DNA of 36,250 nucleotides from an uncultured Flavobacteriaceae bacterium (GCA_913048115.1 CAJWVI010000022.1:1-36250), one strand, 5' to 3'. Counted from the first letter of the stretch, positions 8,696-16,775 are shown. Numbers and translations: made by a program. The notes: generated by a model from the letters alone, not told the origin.

Positions 8696-8729
8696 TCTAG
8701 TCTAGATGCATATTGTTTTATTATATTTA
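8696..8729 (+). promoter_or_regulatory. Predicted tetR promoter with a small palindrome near -33
   Basis: TATATTTA at 8722-8729 resembles the -7 element TAnnTTTG except for the last base. It ends only 5 nt before the tetR ATG, so the mRNA would be nearly leaderless. A perfect 11-bp palindrome, TCTAG-T-CTAGA, at 8696-8706 covers the expected -33 position. It differs from the palindrome found before paaE. Motif-based and weak. Confidence 0.35.
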
Positions 8730-8734
8730 CCGCA

Positions 8735-9301
8735 ATGAAATCTACCCGCAAAAAAGAAATCGTATCCATTGCCGCGACTTTATTCAAAGAAAAGGGATAT
8801 AGTGCTGTCTCTATGAGAGACATTGCTCAAGAAATGGATATAAAAGCTGCAAGTTTATATAATCATATAAAGGGGAAGCAAGAAATTTTATCTACACTGG
8901 TGCTTCATGTAGCTAGAAAATTCACCAACAGCACCCAAACTATTACTTCTGAAAAAGCCAGCCCAATTGAGCGCCTAAGTAAAATCATAGAACTTCATAT
9001 CGATATTACTTTGCATCATGGCGAGGCCATTGCTGCCTTAAATAATGATTGGATGCATCTAGATGGAAAAGATCTATTAGATTTTATAGCGATGCGGGAT
9101 CAATACGAAGAATATTTTAGGGGCATCATAAAACAAGGAATCCAACAAGGAGTAATTAAACCCAAGCATCCTGAGGTTATTTTATTTTCAATCCTGTCTA
9201 CCCTAAGAACCCTATATCTCTGGAATGAAAGGCGAGGAAAATTAGATGTAAATGTGTTAAAAAAGGAGCTGGTATCTGTGCTAATTTCCGGTATTGTGTA
9301 A
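8735..9301 (+). CDS. TetR-family transcriptional regulator, probable paa repressor
   Basis: The 188-residue protein has a TetR-type N-terminal DNA-binding domain. Its helix-turn-helix runs about residues 24-45 (SAVSMRDIAQEMDIKAASLYNH) and is followed by the usual KGKQEIL helix. The C-terminal ligand and dimer domain is not diagnostic. It lies immediately upstream of, and in the same direction as, the paa catabolic operon. An inverted repeat sits in the promoter before paaE, so it is most likely the phenylacetate regulator, relieved by an aromatic CoA ester such as phenylacetyl-CoA. That effector is inferred from TetR-type PaaR proteins in other bacteria. PaaX, the E. coli regulator, belongs to another family and is absent here. 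Confidence 0.9.
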   Translation: MKSTRKKEIVSIAATLFKEKGYSAVSMRDIAQEMDIKAASLYNHIKGKQEILSTLVLHVARKFTNSTQTITSEKASPIERLSKIIELHIDITLHHGEAIAALNNDWMHLDGKDLLDFIAMRDQYEEYFRGIIKQGIQQGVIKPKHPEVILFSILSTLRTLYLWNERRGKLDVNVLKKELVSVLISGIV

Positions 9302-9323
9302 CCTCTTCTTTCACTCTGTGTTG

Positions 9324-9350
9324 AGAATAGTTGTTCAAATTTGCTATTCT
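9324..9350. promoter_or_regulatory. Second inverted repeat upstream of paaE
   Basis: AGAATAG at 9324-9330 is complementary to CTATTCT at 9344-9350, with CAAATTTG, itself a palindrome, ending inside the loop. It flanks the TTTG -33 element at 9340-9343. It could be a further protein site or a weak hairpin at the end of the tetR transcript. Confidence 0.35.
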
Positions 9351-9371
9351 AACTAACAATCGTTAGTTTTG
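9340..9371 (+). promoter_or_regulatory. Predicted promoter of the paa operon
   Basis: TTTG at 9340-9343 and TAGTTTTG at 9364-9371 are separated by 20 bp and match the Bacteroidota -33 and -7 elements. Transcription would begin near 9378, about 14 nt before the paaE ATG. The -7 element overlaps the palindromic operator candidate, as expected for repression by blocking RNA polymerase. Confidence 0.65.
9351..9368. promoter_or_regulatory. Candidate TetR operator of the paa operon
   Basis: AACTAAC at 9351-9357 and GTTAGTT at 9362-9368 are perfect inverted arms around a 4-bp centre. The size and symmetry suit a TetR-type dimer. The site lies between the -33 and -7 elements and covers most of the latter. 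I found no second copy before the other paa genes. Binding is inferred. Confidence 0.6.
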
Positions 9372-9391
9372 TATAATAATAACAAGTTTAC

Positions 9392-10462
9392 ATGGCTACA
9401 TTTCACGCATTAAAAATAAAGGATATTTATAAGGAAACCACCGACTGCTCTGTGATTACCTTTGATGTTCCTGTAGGCTTATCTGAAATATTTCAGTACG
9501 CACCAGGGCAACACCTTACCTTAAAGGCGATCATTAACGGCGAGGATACACGACGCTCTTATAGTCTTTGTTCTAGTATTGTGGACAATCAATGGCAGGT
9601 GGCAGTAAAGAAAATACCAGGGGGTTTGTTTTCTACCCATGTAAATGAAGTATTGAAAACAGGTGATACCCTAGAGGTAATGCCTCCTAGTGGTAAATTT
9701 GGTGTAGCTATCTCAGAAGAAGAAAAGACATATATTGCTTTTGTAGCAGGCAGTGGCATTACACCAGTCTTGTCTATGATAAAAACTCATTTAGCAAAAG
9801 AGCCCACTGCGAAGTTCAAACTATTGTATTTGAATCGTACTGTAAAATCTATTATCTTTAAAGAACAAATAGAACAGCTTAGAAATCAGTATTTTGGAAG
9901 GTTAGAAATCTTTTATTTTTTAACCAAAGAGCATAGAGATGCAGAGTTGTTTAATGGGCGCTTTACTGAAGAAAAGCTAAAAGAAATTTTTCAGAAGTTA
10001 GTACATGTTCCAGCATTAGATGAAGCGTTTTTATGTGGTCCTGAAGAAATGATTTTTTTAGTACAAAAAGCATTAATGACTGCAGGAATGCCAGAGGCCA
10101 ACATACACTACGAGTTATTTGTCTCTGGGCTAAGTGAAGAAGATAAAAAACGTGCTGAACGTCTATCCGAGCAAAGTATAGATGGAGTAGGAGTAACCAT
10201 CGTAGATGGAGGTAAAGAGTTTCATTTTACCATGACAGACACCTATGATAATATTCTAGATGCAGCGCTAGGGGCAGGAGCAGACTTGCCTTATGCTTGT
10301 AAAGGAGGGGTATGTAGTACCTGTAAGTGTAGAGTGCTGGAGGGGCATGTAGAAATGAGAATAAATTATGCCTTGGACGAGAAAGAAGTTTCACAAAACC
10401 TTGTGCTAAGCTGTCAAGCCGTTCCAACCACAGATAAAGTAAAAGTAGATTTTGACGTATAA
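9392..10462 (+). CDS. paaE: Phenylacetyl-CoA epoxidase reductase subunit PaaE
   Basis: PaaE passes electrons from NADPH through FAD and a [2Fe-2S] cluster to the diiron subunit PaaA. The 356-residue protein has the same length as E. coli PaaE. Its N-terminal ferredoxin-reductase FAD domain carries RSYS at 55-58, and a nucleotide-binding domain (FVAGSGITPVLSM) follows. The C-terminal plant-type ferredoxin domain has Cys303, Cys308, Cys311 and Cys341 in the pattern C-x4-C-x2-C-x29-C. The gene comes first, before paaABCD, whereas in E. coli paaE comes last of the five. It stands directly behind the predicted regulated promoter, and paaA starts 12 bp after its stop. Confidence 0.97.
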   Translation: MATFHALKIKDIYKETTDCSVITFDVPVGLSEIFQYAPGQHLTLKAIINGEDTRRSYSLCSSIVDNQWQVAVKKIPGGLFSTHVNEVLKTGDTLEVMPPSGKFGVAISEEEKTYIAFVAGSGITPVLSMIKTHLAKEPTAKFKLLYLNRTVKSIIFKEQIEQLRNQYFGRLEIFYFLTKEHRDAELFNGRFTEEKLKEIFQKLVHVPALDEAFLCGPEEMIFLVQKALMTAGMPEANIHYELFVSGLSEEDKKRAERLSEQSIDGVGVTIVDGGKEFHFTMTDTYDNILDAALGAGADLPYACKGGVCSTCKCRVLEGHVEMRINYALDEKEVSQNLVLSCQAVPTTDKVKVDFDV

Positions 10463-10474
10463 AAGTATAACACT

Positions 10475-11431
10475 ATGAGCAACGAACAAATTAAAAGTCT
10501 AGAAGAAATTTTTGAAGCACGTATTGCACGTGATGAAAAAATAGAACCTAAAGATTGGATGCCAGAGAAATATAGAAAGACGCACATACGTCAAATCTCT
10601 CAGCATGCCCATTCAGAAATTGTTGGAATGCTGCCAGAAGGGAACTGGATAAGCAGAGCGCCATCTCTAAGGAGAAAGGCTGCACTGCTAGCAAAAGTTC
10701 AAGATGAGGCAGGACACGGCCTTTATTTGTATTCAGCCTGTGAGACATTAGGTATTTCCCGTATTGAATTGTACGACCAATTACATAGTGGTAAAGCAAA
10801 GTATTCTTCTATTTTCAATTATCCAACATTAACCTGGGCAGACATGGGAGCTGTTGGTTGGCTTGTAGACGGCGCAGCTATTATAAATCAAGTGCCTTTG
10901 TGTAATACCTCTTTTGGACCTTATGCAAGAGCGATGGTGCGCGTATGTAAAGAAGAGAGTTTTCACCAAAGACAAGGGTTTGAAATTATGCTAAAACTTT
11001 GTAATGGTTCTAAGCAGCAAAAAGACATGGCGCAAGATGCCTTAAACAGGTGGTGGTGGCCAAGTTTGATGATGTTGGGGCCCACAGATGCTGAGTCTGT
11101 TCATACAGAACAATCTATGAAGTGGAAGTTAAAACGCAAATCTAATGATGATTTACGCCAGCAATTTATTGATCAAACGGTTCCACAAGCAGATTTATTA
11201 GGCCTAACCATACCAGATCCAGATTTAAAGTTTAATGAACAAACAGGTAGTTATGATTTTGGAACTATAGATTGGGATGAGTTCTGGCAAGTTGTGAAAG
11301 GACATGGACCTTGTAATAAACAACGTATTAGTGCAAGAGTAGCTGCCTGGGACAATGGTTCTTGGGTGCGAGATGCAGCCATGGCTCATGCCGCTAAAAA
11401 AGAAGCATTAAAAATTAAAATAGCAATCTAG
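10475..11431 (+). CDS. paaA: Phenylacetyl-CoA epoxidase catalytic subunit PaaA
   Basis: PaaA is the diiron oxygenase subunit that forms the ring-1,2-epoxide of phenylacetyl-CoA. The 318-residue protein retains the ferritin-like metal motifs: Glu48 in HSEIVG, Glu78 and His81 in QDEAGHG, and Glu161 with His164 in EESFHQRQG. Glu48, Glu78 and His81 line up with Glu42, Glu72 and His75 of E. coli PaaA at a constant offset of 6. It is followed by paaB after 17 bp. The conserved sequence leaves little doubt about the function. Confidence 0.98.
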   Translation: MSNEQIKSLEEIFEARIARDEKIEPKDWMPEKYRKTHIRQISQHAHSEIVGMLPEGNWISRAPSLRRKAALLAKVQDEAGHGLYLYSACETLGISRIELYDQLHSGKAKYSSIFNYPTLTWADMGAVGWLVDGAAIINQVPLCNTSFGPYARAMVRVCKEESFHQRQGFEIMLKLCNGSKQQKDMAQDALNRWWWPSLMMLGPTDAESVHTEQSMKWKLKRKSNDDLRQQFIDQTVPQADLLGLTIPDPDLKFNEQTGSYDFGTIDWDEFWQVVKGHGPCNKQRISARVAAWDNGSWVRDAAMAHAAKKEALKIKIAI

Positions 11432-11448
11432 TATCAAATATAATAGAT

Positions 11449-11733
11449 ATGGATAATAATTGGCCCTTATGGGAAGTCTTCGTAAGAAGTAAAAACGGAT
11501 TAGAACATCGTCACTTTGGAAGTCTTCACGCAGCAGACGAAGATATGGCACTAGAAAATGCACGAGATGTCTACACAAGAAGAAATGAAGGTGTAAGTAT
11601 TTGGGTGGTAAAAAGTAGTAACATCAAAGCCAGTAATCCAGCACATAATGGAGAGCTCTTTGAGCCAGCTCAAGACAAAGTGTATCGTCATCCAACATTT
11701 TATAATGTACCTGATGAGGTAAAGCACATGTAA
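11449..11733 (+). CDS. paaB: Phenylacetyl-CoA epoxidase subunit PaaB
   Basis: PaaB is the small structural subunit that bridges PaaA-PaaC heterodimers in the epoxidase complex. The 94-residue protein shows the family pattern WPLWEVFVRSKNGLEHRHFGSLHAAD near the N terminus (residues 5-30) and ARDVYTRRNEGVSIWVV in the middle. The length is normal. PaaC starts 1 bp after its stop, which suggests translational coupling. Confidence 0.97.
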   Translation: MDNNWPLWEVFVRSKNGLEHRHFGSLHAADEDMALENARDVYTRRNEGVSIWVVKSSNIKASNPAHNGELFEPAQDKVYRHPTFYNVPDEVKHM

Positions 11734-11734
11734 T

Positions 11735-12490
11735 ATGAAGAACGAAAATTTATATAATTATATTCTCGGCATTGCAGATAACAGTCTCATTTTAGGCCAA
11801 CGCCTAGGAGAGTTATGTGGTCATGGGCCTAGTCTAGAAACAGATATTGCAGGCACAAATATTTCTTTAGACCTTATAGGTCAAACAAGAAGTTATTATC
11901 AATATGCCACAAAAATTTCTGAACAAGAGAAAACCGAAGATGATATTGCATTTTTGCGCATAGAAAGAGAATACAAAAATGTGTTGCTGGTAGAACAACC
12001 TAATACTCATTTCGGGTATGTGATGGGGCGACAATATTTGTTTGATGTCTATCACTTAATGATGCTACAACAATTACAATTCAGCAAAGATGAAACTCTT
12101 GCTGCTATTGCAAAAAAAGGGATTAAAGAGGTGAGTTACCACAAACGGTTTTCTGGAGACTGGGTCAAGAGATTAGGCGATGGTACTGCAGAAAGCACTG
12201 CTAAAATGCAAGAAGCAATTAATGATTTATGGCGCTTTACTGCCGAACTTTTTGACATGACAGATGCAGATACTGCTATGGCCTTAGAAGGTAAAGGCGT
12301 GGATGTTTCAAAATTAAAAGAAGGGTATTATAAAGAAGTAACAGCGCTTTTAGAAGAAGCAACCCTTACTGCTCCAGAAGGCATGTACTTTTCTAGAGGA
12401 GGAAAAAAGGGAGTTCACAGTGAGCATATGGGCTATTTATTGGCAGATATGCAATACATGCAACGCACCTATCCAAACATGGAGTGGTAA
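11735..12490 (+). CDS. paaC: Phenylacetyl-CoA epoxidase structural subunit PaaC
   Basis: PaaC has a ferritin-like fold and pairs with PaaA in the epoxidase core. In E. coli it is needed for the complex but does not perform the chemistry. The 251-residue protein matches the family in length and sequence, including LADNSLILGQRLGELCGHGP-like text at the N terminus (here IADNSLILGQRLGELCGHGP, residues 13-32) and KEVSYHKRFSGDWVKRLGDG in the middle. The start overlaps the end of paaB within one base of spacing. paaD follows after 17 bp. Confidence 0.97.
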   Translation: MKNENLYNYILGIADNSLILGQRLGELCGHGPSLETDIAGTNISLDLIGQTRSYYQYATKISEQEKTEDDIAFLRIEREYKNVLLVEQPNTHFGYVMGRQYLFDVYHLMMLQQLQFSKDETLAAIAKKGIKEVSYHKRFSGDWVKRLGDGTAESTAKMQEAINDLWRFTAELFDMTDADTAMALEGKGVDVSKLKEGYYKEVTALLEEATLTAPEGMYFSRGGKKGVHSEHMGYLLADMQYMQRTYPNMEW

Positions 12491-12507
12491 TCAATTTATA
12501 ATTTATA

Positions 12508-13008
12508 ATGACGATAACACAGGCCAACATCGATGCGCATCTTATTCCAATTTTGGAGCAGGTAAGTGATCCTGAGATTCCAGTATTGACTGTTTTAGAC
12601 CTAGGGGTAATTAGAGAAGCTATTGAAGTTGCAGGTGTTGTTAGTGTAAAACTTACTCCCACCTATTCTGGTTGTCCAGCTATGGACGTGATAGGAGATG
12701 ATTTAAAAGCAGCGTTTGAGCCTTTAGGAAAAAAAGTGCAGGTTGAGTTAGTATTAGCTCCAGCCTGGAGCACCGACTGGATCAGTGAGCCTGGTTTACA
12801 AAAAATGGAAGCTTATGGTATTGCCAGACCTCTGTCTGAATCTGCAGACAAAGAAGTGTTGCTGGCAGATGCAAAAAAGGTACTATGCCCTCAATGTAAA
12901 AGCACAAATACCCATTTGGTGAGCCAATTTGGATCTACCGCTTGCAAAGCATTATTTAAATGTAACGCTTGTTTAGAGCCTTTTGATTATTTTAAATGTT
13001 TGAAGTAA
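12508..13008 (+). CDS. paaD: PaaD, MIP18-family assembly protein for the epoxidase
   Basis: PaaD belongs to the DUF59/MIP18 family and is needed for PaaABCE activity, probably in cofactor or iron-sulfur assembly. The 166-residue protein has the N-terminal DUF59 domain (VSDPEIPVLTVLDLGVIR, and Cys56 in PTYSGCPAMD). The C-terminal zinc-ribbon-like segment has CPQC at 127-130 and CNAC at 152-155. Length and order agree with other paa operons. A 62-bp gap with a possible internal promoter separates it from paaG. Confidence 0.96.
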   Translation: MTITQANIDAHLIPILEQVSDPEIPVLTVLDLGVIREAIEVAGVVSVKLTPTYSGCPAMDVIGDDLKAAFEPLGKKVQVELVLAPAWSTDWISEPGLQKMEAYGIARPLSESADKEVLLADAKKVLCPQCKSTNTHLVSQFGSTACKALFKCNACLEPFDYFKCLK

Positions 13009-13026
13009 TAATAATTTAATTTCCTC

Positions 13027-13057
13027 TTTGAAGTAATTTAGGGAGCAAATATTTTTA
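13027..13057 (+). promoter_or_regulatory. Possible internal promoter before paaG
   Basis: TTTG at 13027-13030 and TATTTTTA at 13050-13057 stand exactly 19 bp apart. The -7 element lacks only the final G of the consensus. It would start transcription near 13063, just before the paaG ATG at 13071, and could give the beta-oxidation half of the cluster its own transcript. Confidence 0.4.
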
Positions 13058-13070
13058 ATTATATATAGCT

Positions 13071-13850
13071 ATGAAAAGTATTATAACCAATATAGAAAGC
13101 GGTGTAGCAACATTAACATTAAACCGTCCTAGGGTATTTAATAGTTTTAACCGTGAGATGGCACTTTTGTTTCAAAGTGAGCTAGATGTCTGTGAGGCAG
13201 CTCCAGAAATACGCGCCATTGTTATCACCGGTGCCGGTAAAGCTTTTTGTGCTGGTCAAGATTTAAAAGAAGTAACTACTCCAGCATTAAATCCTGGGTT
13301 TAAAAAAATTATAGAAGAACATTATAACCCTATCATTGCAAGAATTAGAGCTATTGAGAAGCCAATTATTGCCGCCGTTAATGGCGTGGCAGCAGGAGCG
13401 GGCGCAAATATTGCTTTAGCTTGTGATATTGTAGTTGCCAGTGAGCGCGCAAGTTTTATACAAGCGTTTAGTAAAATTGGCCTAGTACCAGACAGCGCTG
13501 GATCCTTCTTTTTACCGAGATTGATTGGTTTTCAAAAGGCCAGTGCATTGATGATGCTAGGTGATAAAGTGACTGCAGAACAAGCCAACACCCTAGGAAT
13601 GATTTATAAGGTATTTTCTTTAGAAAAATTTGATAGTGAAGTGCTTGCCTTGGCAACACACATGGCTCAAATGCCAACCAAGGCACTGGGTTTGACAAAA
13701 ACATTGTTAAATGCGTCTTTAAGTAATACCTTAGACCAACAATTAAACTTAGAAAGTAAACTGCAAATACAAGCGGCCAACAGTGCAGATTATAAAGAGG
13801 GCGTTGCTGCTTTTGTAGAAAAAAGAAAACCAAACTTCAAAGGAAACTAG
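13071..13850 (+). CDS. paaG: 1,2-epoxyphenylacetyl-CoA isomerase PaaG
   Basis: PaaG converts the ring epoxide of phenylacetyl-CoA to oxepin-CoA and also shifts double bonds later in the pathway. The 259-residue crotonase-fold protein has the CoA-binding GAGKAFCAGQDL motif and the oxyanion segment NGVAAGAGANIALACD. It also has FSKIGLVPDSAG, whose Asp matches the isomerase Asp of E. coli PaaG. The hydratase glutamates are absent, as in known PaaG. The C terminus (SADYKEGVAAFVEKRKP) is also typical. The stop codon is followed directly by the ATG of paaH. Confidence 0.94.
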   Translation: MKSIITNIESGVATLTLNRPRVFNSFNREMALLFQSELDVCEAAPEIRAIVITGAGKAFCAGQDLKEVTTPALNPGFKKIIEEHYNPIIARIRAIEKPIIAAVNGVAAGAGANIALACDIVVASERASFIQAFSKIGLVPDSAGSFFLPRLIGFQKASALMMLGDKVTAEQANTLGMIYKVFSLEKFDSEVLALATHMAQMPTKALGLTKTLLNASLSNTLDQQLNLESKLQIQAANSADYKEGVAAFVEKRKPNFKGN

Positions 13851-15011
13851 ATGATTAAAAATATAGGTATTATTGGTGCTGGAACCATGGGTTCTGGAAT
13901 TGCTCAAGTAGCTTCCACTGCTGGATGTCTGGTTAAGTTGTTTGATTTAAATCAAGAAGCACTAGATAAAGCACAGACGGCTTTAGAAAAAATAACAACC
14001 CGTTTGGTGGAGAAGGGTCGTATCACTATCGAAGAGAAAAACACCATCCAACAAAACATTTCATATGTAAGCTCCTTAAAAGAATTAGCAACTAGTGATT
14101 TAACTATTGAAGCTATTGTTGAGAACCTAGATATAAAAAAGAAGGTATTTCAAGAACTGGAGAGCTATGTTAGTGATCGCTGTATCATAGCATCCAACAC
14201 CTCTTCTTTGTCTATTGCCTCTATTGCATCCTCTTTAAAAAACCCAGAACGCTGTATAGGTCTTCATTTTTTTAACCCTGCACCCTTGATGAAGCTAGTG
14301 GAGGTGATTCCTGCCATACAAACCAGCAGTGAGGTGCTTGCCGCTTCACAGGAAACCATTAAAAGTTGGAAAAAAGTAGTTGCTGTAGCCAAAGACACCC
14401 CTGGTTTTATTGTAAACAGAGTCGCTAGGCCTTTTTATGGAGAGGCTCTTAGAATGTATGAAGAGGGTGTTGCAGACTTTGCAACCATTGACCATGCCAT
14501 GAAAAGTGTGGGTGGATTTAAAATGGGACCTTTTGAACTCATGGACTTTATTGGAAATGATGTAAATTATACTGTAACACAAACAGTGTTTACCGCCTTC
14601 TATCATGATCCAAGATATACGCCATCTTTTACACAAAAACGTTTTGCAGAAGCAGGATATTTAGGCAGGAAATCTGGTAAAGGATTTTATGACTATTCAC
14701 AAGCAGCGGTTAAACCACTGCCACAAGACAATCCAGCACTTTTAAATACCATATTTGATAGAATTCTAGTAATGTTGATCAACGAGGCAGCAGATGCGCT
14801 ATTTTTAAATATTGCAAGCGCTAATGACATTGACTCGGCAATGACCAAAGGTGTTAATTATCCAAAAGGGTTATTGGCCTGGGCAGATGAAAAAGGAATA
14901 GATTGGTGTATTGAAGTGCTAGATAGGTTATATAACGAATACCATGAAGCTAGATATCGTTGTTCTCCATTATTGAGAAGAATGAATGCAAAGAATAAAA
15001 CTTTTTTTTAA
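13851..15011 (+). CDS. paaH: 3-hydroxyacyl-CoA dehydrogenase PaaH
   Basis: PaaH oxidises 3-hydroxyadipyl-CoA with NAD+. The Rossmann motif GIIGAGTMGSGIAQ is at residues 5-18 and the HFFNPAP active-site segment (with its His) lies in the first domain. Two 3-hydroxyacyl-CoA dehydrogenase C-terminal domains follow (DTPGFIVNRVARPFYGEA and, near the end, LVMLINEAADAL...GVNYPKGLLAWAD). At 386 residues it is shorter than E. coli PaaH (475) because the region between the domains is compact. The gene begins right after the paaG stop. Its TAATG end overlaps the paaI start by one base, so the three genes are translationally coupled. Confidence 0.93.
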   Translation: MIKNIGIIGAGTMGSGIAQVASTAGCLVKLFDLNQEALDKAQTALEKITTRLVEKGRITIEEKNTIQQNISYVSSLKELATSDLTIEAIVENLDIKKKVFQELESYVSDRCIIASNTSSLSIASIASSLKNPERCIGLHFFNPAPLMKLVEVIPAIQTSSEVLAASQETIKSWKKVVAVAKDTPGFIVNRVARPFYGEALRMYEEGVADFATIDHAMKSVGGFKMGPFELMDFIGNDVNYTVTQTVFTAFYHDPRYTPSFTQKRFAEAGYLGRKSGKGFYDYSQAAVKPLPQDNPALLNTIFDRILVMLINEAADALFLNIASANDIDSAMTKGVNYPKGLLAWADEKGIDWCIEVLDRLYNEYHEARYRCSPLLRRMNAKNKTFF

Positions 15012-15418
15012 TGGAAGGAACACAAATACCCTATAAAATGCTTTCTCAAGATGCTTACAGCACGTGGCTAGGCATAGAGATTCTTGCCTGTGAAATAGGA
15101 CGAGTAAAAGTAGGTATGACCATACGTAAAGAAATGCTTAACAGCATGGATAAAGCCCATGGAGGAATAAGTTATTCATTGGCAGACACTGCTTTTGGTT
15201 TTACAGCCAATACCCATGGTAAATACGCAGTATCTATAGAGACTAGTATCAATCATATAGAAGCATTAAACCAGGGGGATTATATAACCGCCGAAGCCAC
15301 CTTAGATGCTCAGAGAACAAAAGTTGGCTTTACAATTGTTGAGGTAAAACGAGGCGATGATTTAGTAGCTCTTTTTAAAGGAGTTGTGTATAGAACTAAT
15401 AAGAATTGGGAAGCCTAA
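15011..15418 (+). CDS. paaI: Hydroxyphenylacetyl-CoA thioesterase PaaI
   Basis: PaaI is a hotdog-fold thioesterase that releases CoA from dead-end ring-hydroxylated phenylacetyl-CoA esters. The 135-residue protein carries the family signature around MDKAHGGISYSLADTAFG, with His50 and the catalytic Asp59. Its ATG overlaps the paaH stop by one base. Position and motif together support PaaI over other small thioesterases. Confidence 0.94.
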   Translation: MEGTQIPYKMLSQDAYSTWLGIEILACEIGRVKVGMTIRKEMLNSMDKAHGGISYSLADTAFGFTANTHGKYAVSIETSINHIEALNQGDYITAEATLDAQRTKVGFTIVEVKRGDDLVALFKGVVYRTNKNWEA

Positions 15419-15426
15419 CAATACAA

Positions 15427-15451
15427 AAATCCAGTTGCTGGTTTATTTTTT
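15427..15451 (+). terminator. Weak hairpin plus T run between paaI and paaJ
   Basis: AAATCCAG at 15427-15434 pairs with CTGGTTT at 15438-15444, with one bulged T and a 3-nt loop, and is followed by a T run at 15446-15451. It sits in the middle of the operon, 20 bp before paaJ. It may act as a partial terminator or attenuator. Confidence 0.35.
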
Positions 15452-15470
15452 GGCTTTTTAAAATAACATT

Positions 15471-16682
15471 ATGAAAGAAGCATATATAATTGATGGTGTA
15501 AGAACACCTATTGGAAATTACAAAGGAACATTGAGCGCTATTCGCACCGATGATTTGGGAGCACATGTAATAAAAGCTGTGGTGGCAAAAAACCCAAACA
15601 TCCCTAAGGAAGCTTTTGATGATGTGATCATGGGTTGTGCCAATCAAGCAGGTGAAGACAACCGTAATGTAGCTCGTATGAGTTTGCTACTAGCAGGCCT
15701 GCCTTTTAGTGTTCCAGGAGAAACCGTAAATAGATTATGCAGTAGTGGCTTGTCGGCTATTATACATGCCAATAGAGCCATCAAGGCCGGTGATGGTGAT
15801 TTATTTATTGCTGGCGGTGTTGAAAACATGACAAGAGGACCCTACGTAATGGCAAAACCTTCAAGCGCCTATGGTGGAGATAGTAAGATGTATGACTCTA
15901 CCTTTGGATGGCGTTTTGTTAATCCAAAAATGGCTTCATTGTATGGTGTTGATGGTATGGGCGTTACTGCAGAAAATCTAGTTGCAAAATATAATATTTC
16001 TCGCGAAGATCAAGATGCCTTTGCTTTTAAAAGCCAAATGAAAGCCACCGCTGCTCAAAAAAATGGGAGATTGGCTAAAGAAATCATTCCAGTAGAAATT
16101 CCACAAAGAAAAAAAGATCCTATCATTTTTGCTAATGATGAGTTTATCAAGCCAAACTCTTCTATAGAGGTATTAGCAAAATTACGACCAGCTTTCAAAA
16201 AAGAGGGCGGTAGTGTTACCCCAGGAAACGCTTCTGGTTTAAATGACGGAGCTGCAGCAACAATTATTGCTTCTCAAGATGCTGTAAAAAAATACAATTT
16301 AAAACCTATGGCTAGAATAGTTTCTTCTGCCGTAGTAGGTGTGGAACCAAAAATCATGGGTATTGGACCTGTAAAAGCATCTCTTAAGGCTTTAGAAAAA
16401 GCAGGATTAACCATGGAGGATATGGATGTTATTGAGCTTAATGAAGCTTTTGCGTCTCAGGCCTTAGCATGTATTCGCGCTTGGGGCTTAGCAGATGATG
16501 ATCCAAGAATTAACCCTAACGGAGGCTCTATTGCTATTGGGCACCCATTAGGGGTTACAGGAGCTAGAATTACATACTCAGCAGCCCTTGAGTTACAAGA
16601 GACAAATAAGAGATACGCCCTAATTACTATGTGTATAGGAGTTGGTCAGGGTTATGCTGCTATTATAGAAAATGTAAACTAG
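15471..16682 (+). CDS. paaJ: 3-oxoadipyl-CoA / 3-oxo-5,6-dehydrosuberyl-CoA thiolase PaaJ
   Basis: This thiolase performs the two CoA-dependent cleavages of the phenylacetate pathway and yields acetyl-CoA and succinyl-CoA. The 403-residue protein has nucleophile Cys90 (NRLCSSGLSAI), His358 (AIGHPLGVTGAR) and Cys388 (MCIGVGQG). The length matches E. coli PaaJ (401). By sequence alone it could be labelled PcaF, but no protocatechuate genes lie nearby and the paa context decides it. A 52-bp gap with a weak hairpin precedes it and two hairpins follow before paaZ. Confidence 0.93.
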   Translation: MKEAYIIDGVRTPIGNYKGTLSAIRTDDLGAHVIKAVVAKNPNIPKEAFDDVIMGCANQAGEDNRNVARMSLLLAGLPFSVPGETVNRLCSSGLSAIIHANRAIKAGDGDLFIAGGVENMTRGPYVMAKPSSAYGGDSKMYDSTFGWRFVNPKMASLYGVDGMGVTAENLVAKYNISREDQDAFAFKSQMKATAAQKNGRLAKEIIPVEIPQRKKDPIIFANDEFIKPNSSIEVLAKLRPAFKKEGGSVTPGNASGLNDGAAATIIASQDAVKKYNLKPMARIVSSAVVGVEPKIMGIGPVKASLKALEKAGLTMEDMDVIELNEAFASQALACIRAWGLADDDPRINPNGGSIAIGHPLGVTGARITYSAALELQETNKRYALITMCIGVGQGYAAIIENVN

Positions 16683-16722
16683 CACAAAACGCAATAATAA
16701 AATATTGTAAATTACAAGAAAT

Positions 16723-16757
16723 AACACCCTTTAAAGGGGTTAGGGGATGTTCTCCTA
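16723..16757 (+). repeat. Two adjacent hairpins before paaZ
   Basis: The first hairpin contains the perfect palindrome CCCTTTAAAGGG (16727-16738) within AAC...GTT flanks. The second, TAGGGGA-TGT-TCTCCTA (16741-16757), has one G-U pair. They abut each other 18 bp before the paaZ ATG. The GC-rich GGGGTTAGGGG text stands out from the AT-rich surroundings and resembles a small mobile or dispersed palindromic element. No long T tract follows. Confidence 0.5.
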
Positions 16758-16775
16758 AGGTTTAATAACGCTAAG

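Noticed and set aside
13468-13833. 121-codon frame opposite paaG
   Set aside because: The plus strand encodes a well-conserved crotonase, and the antisense product resembles no family.
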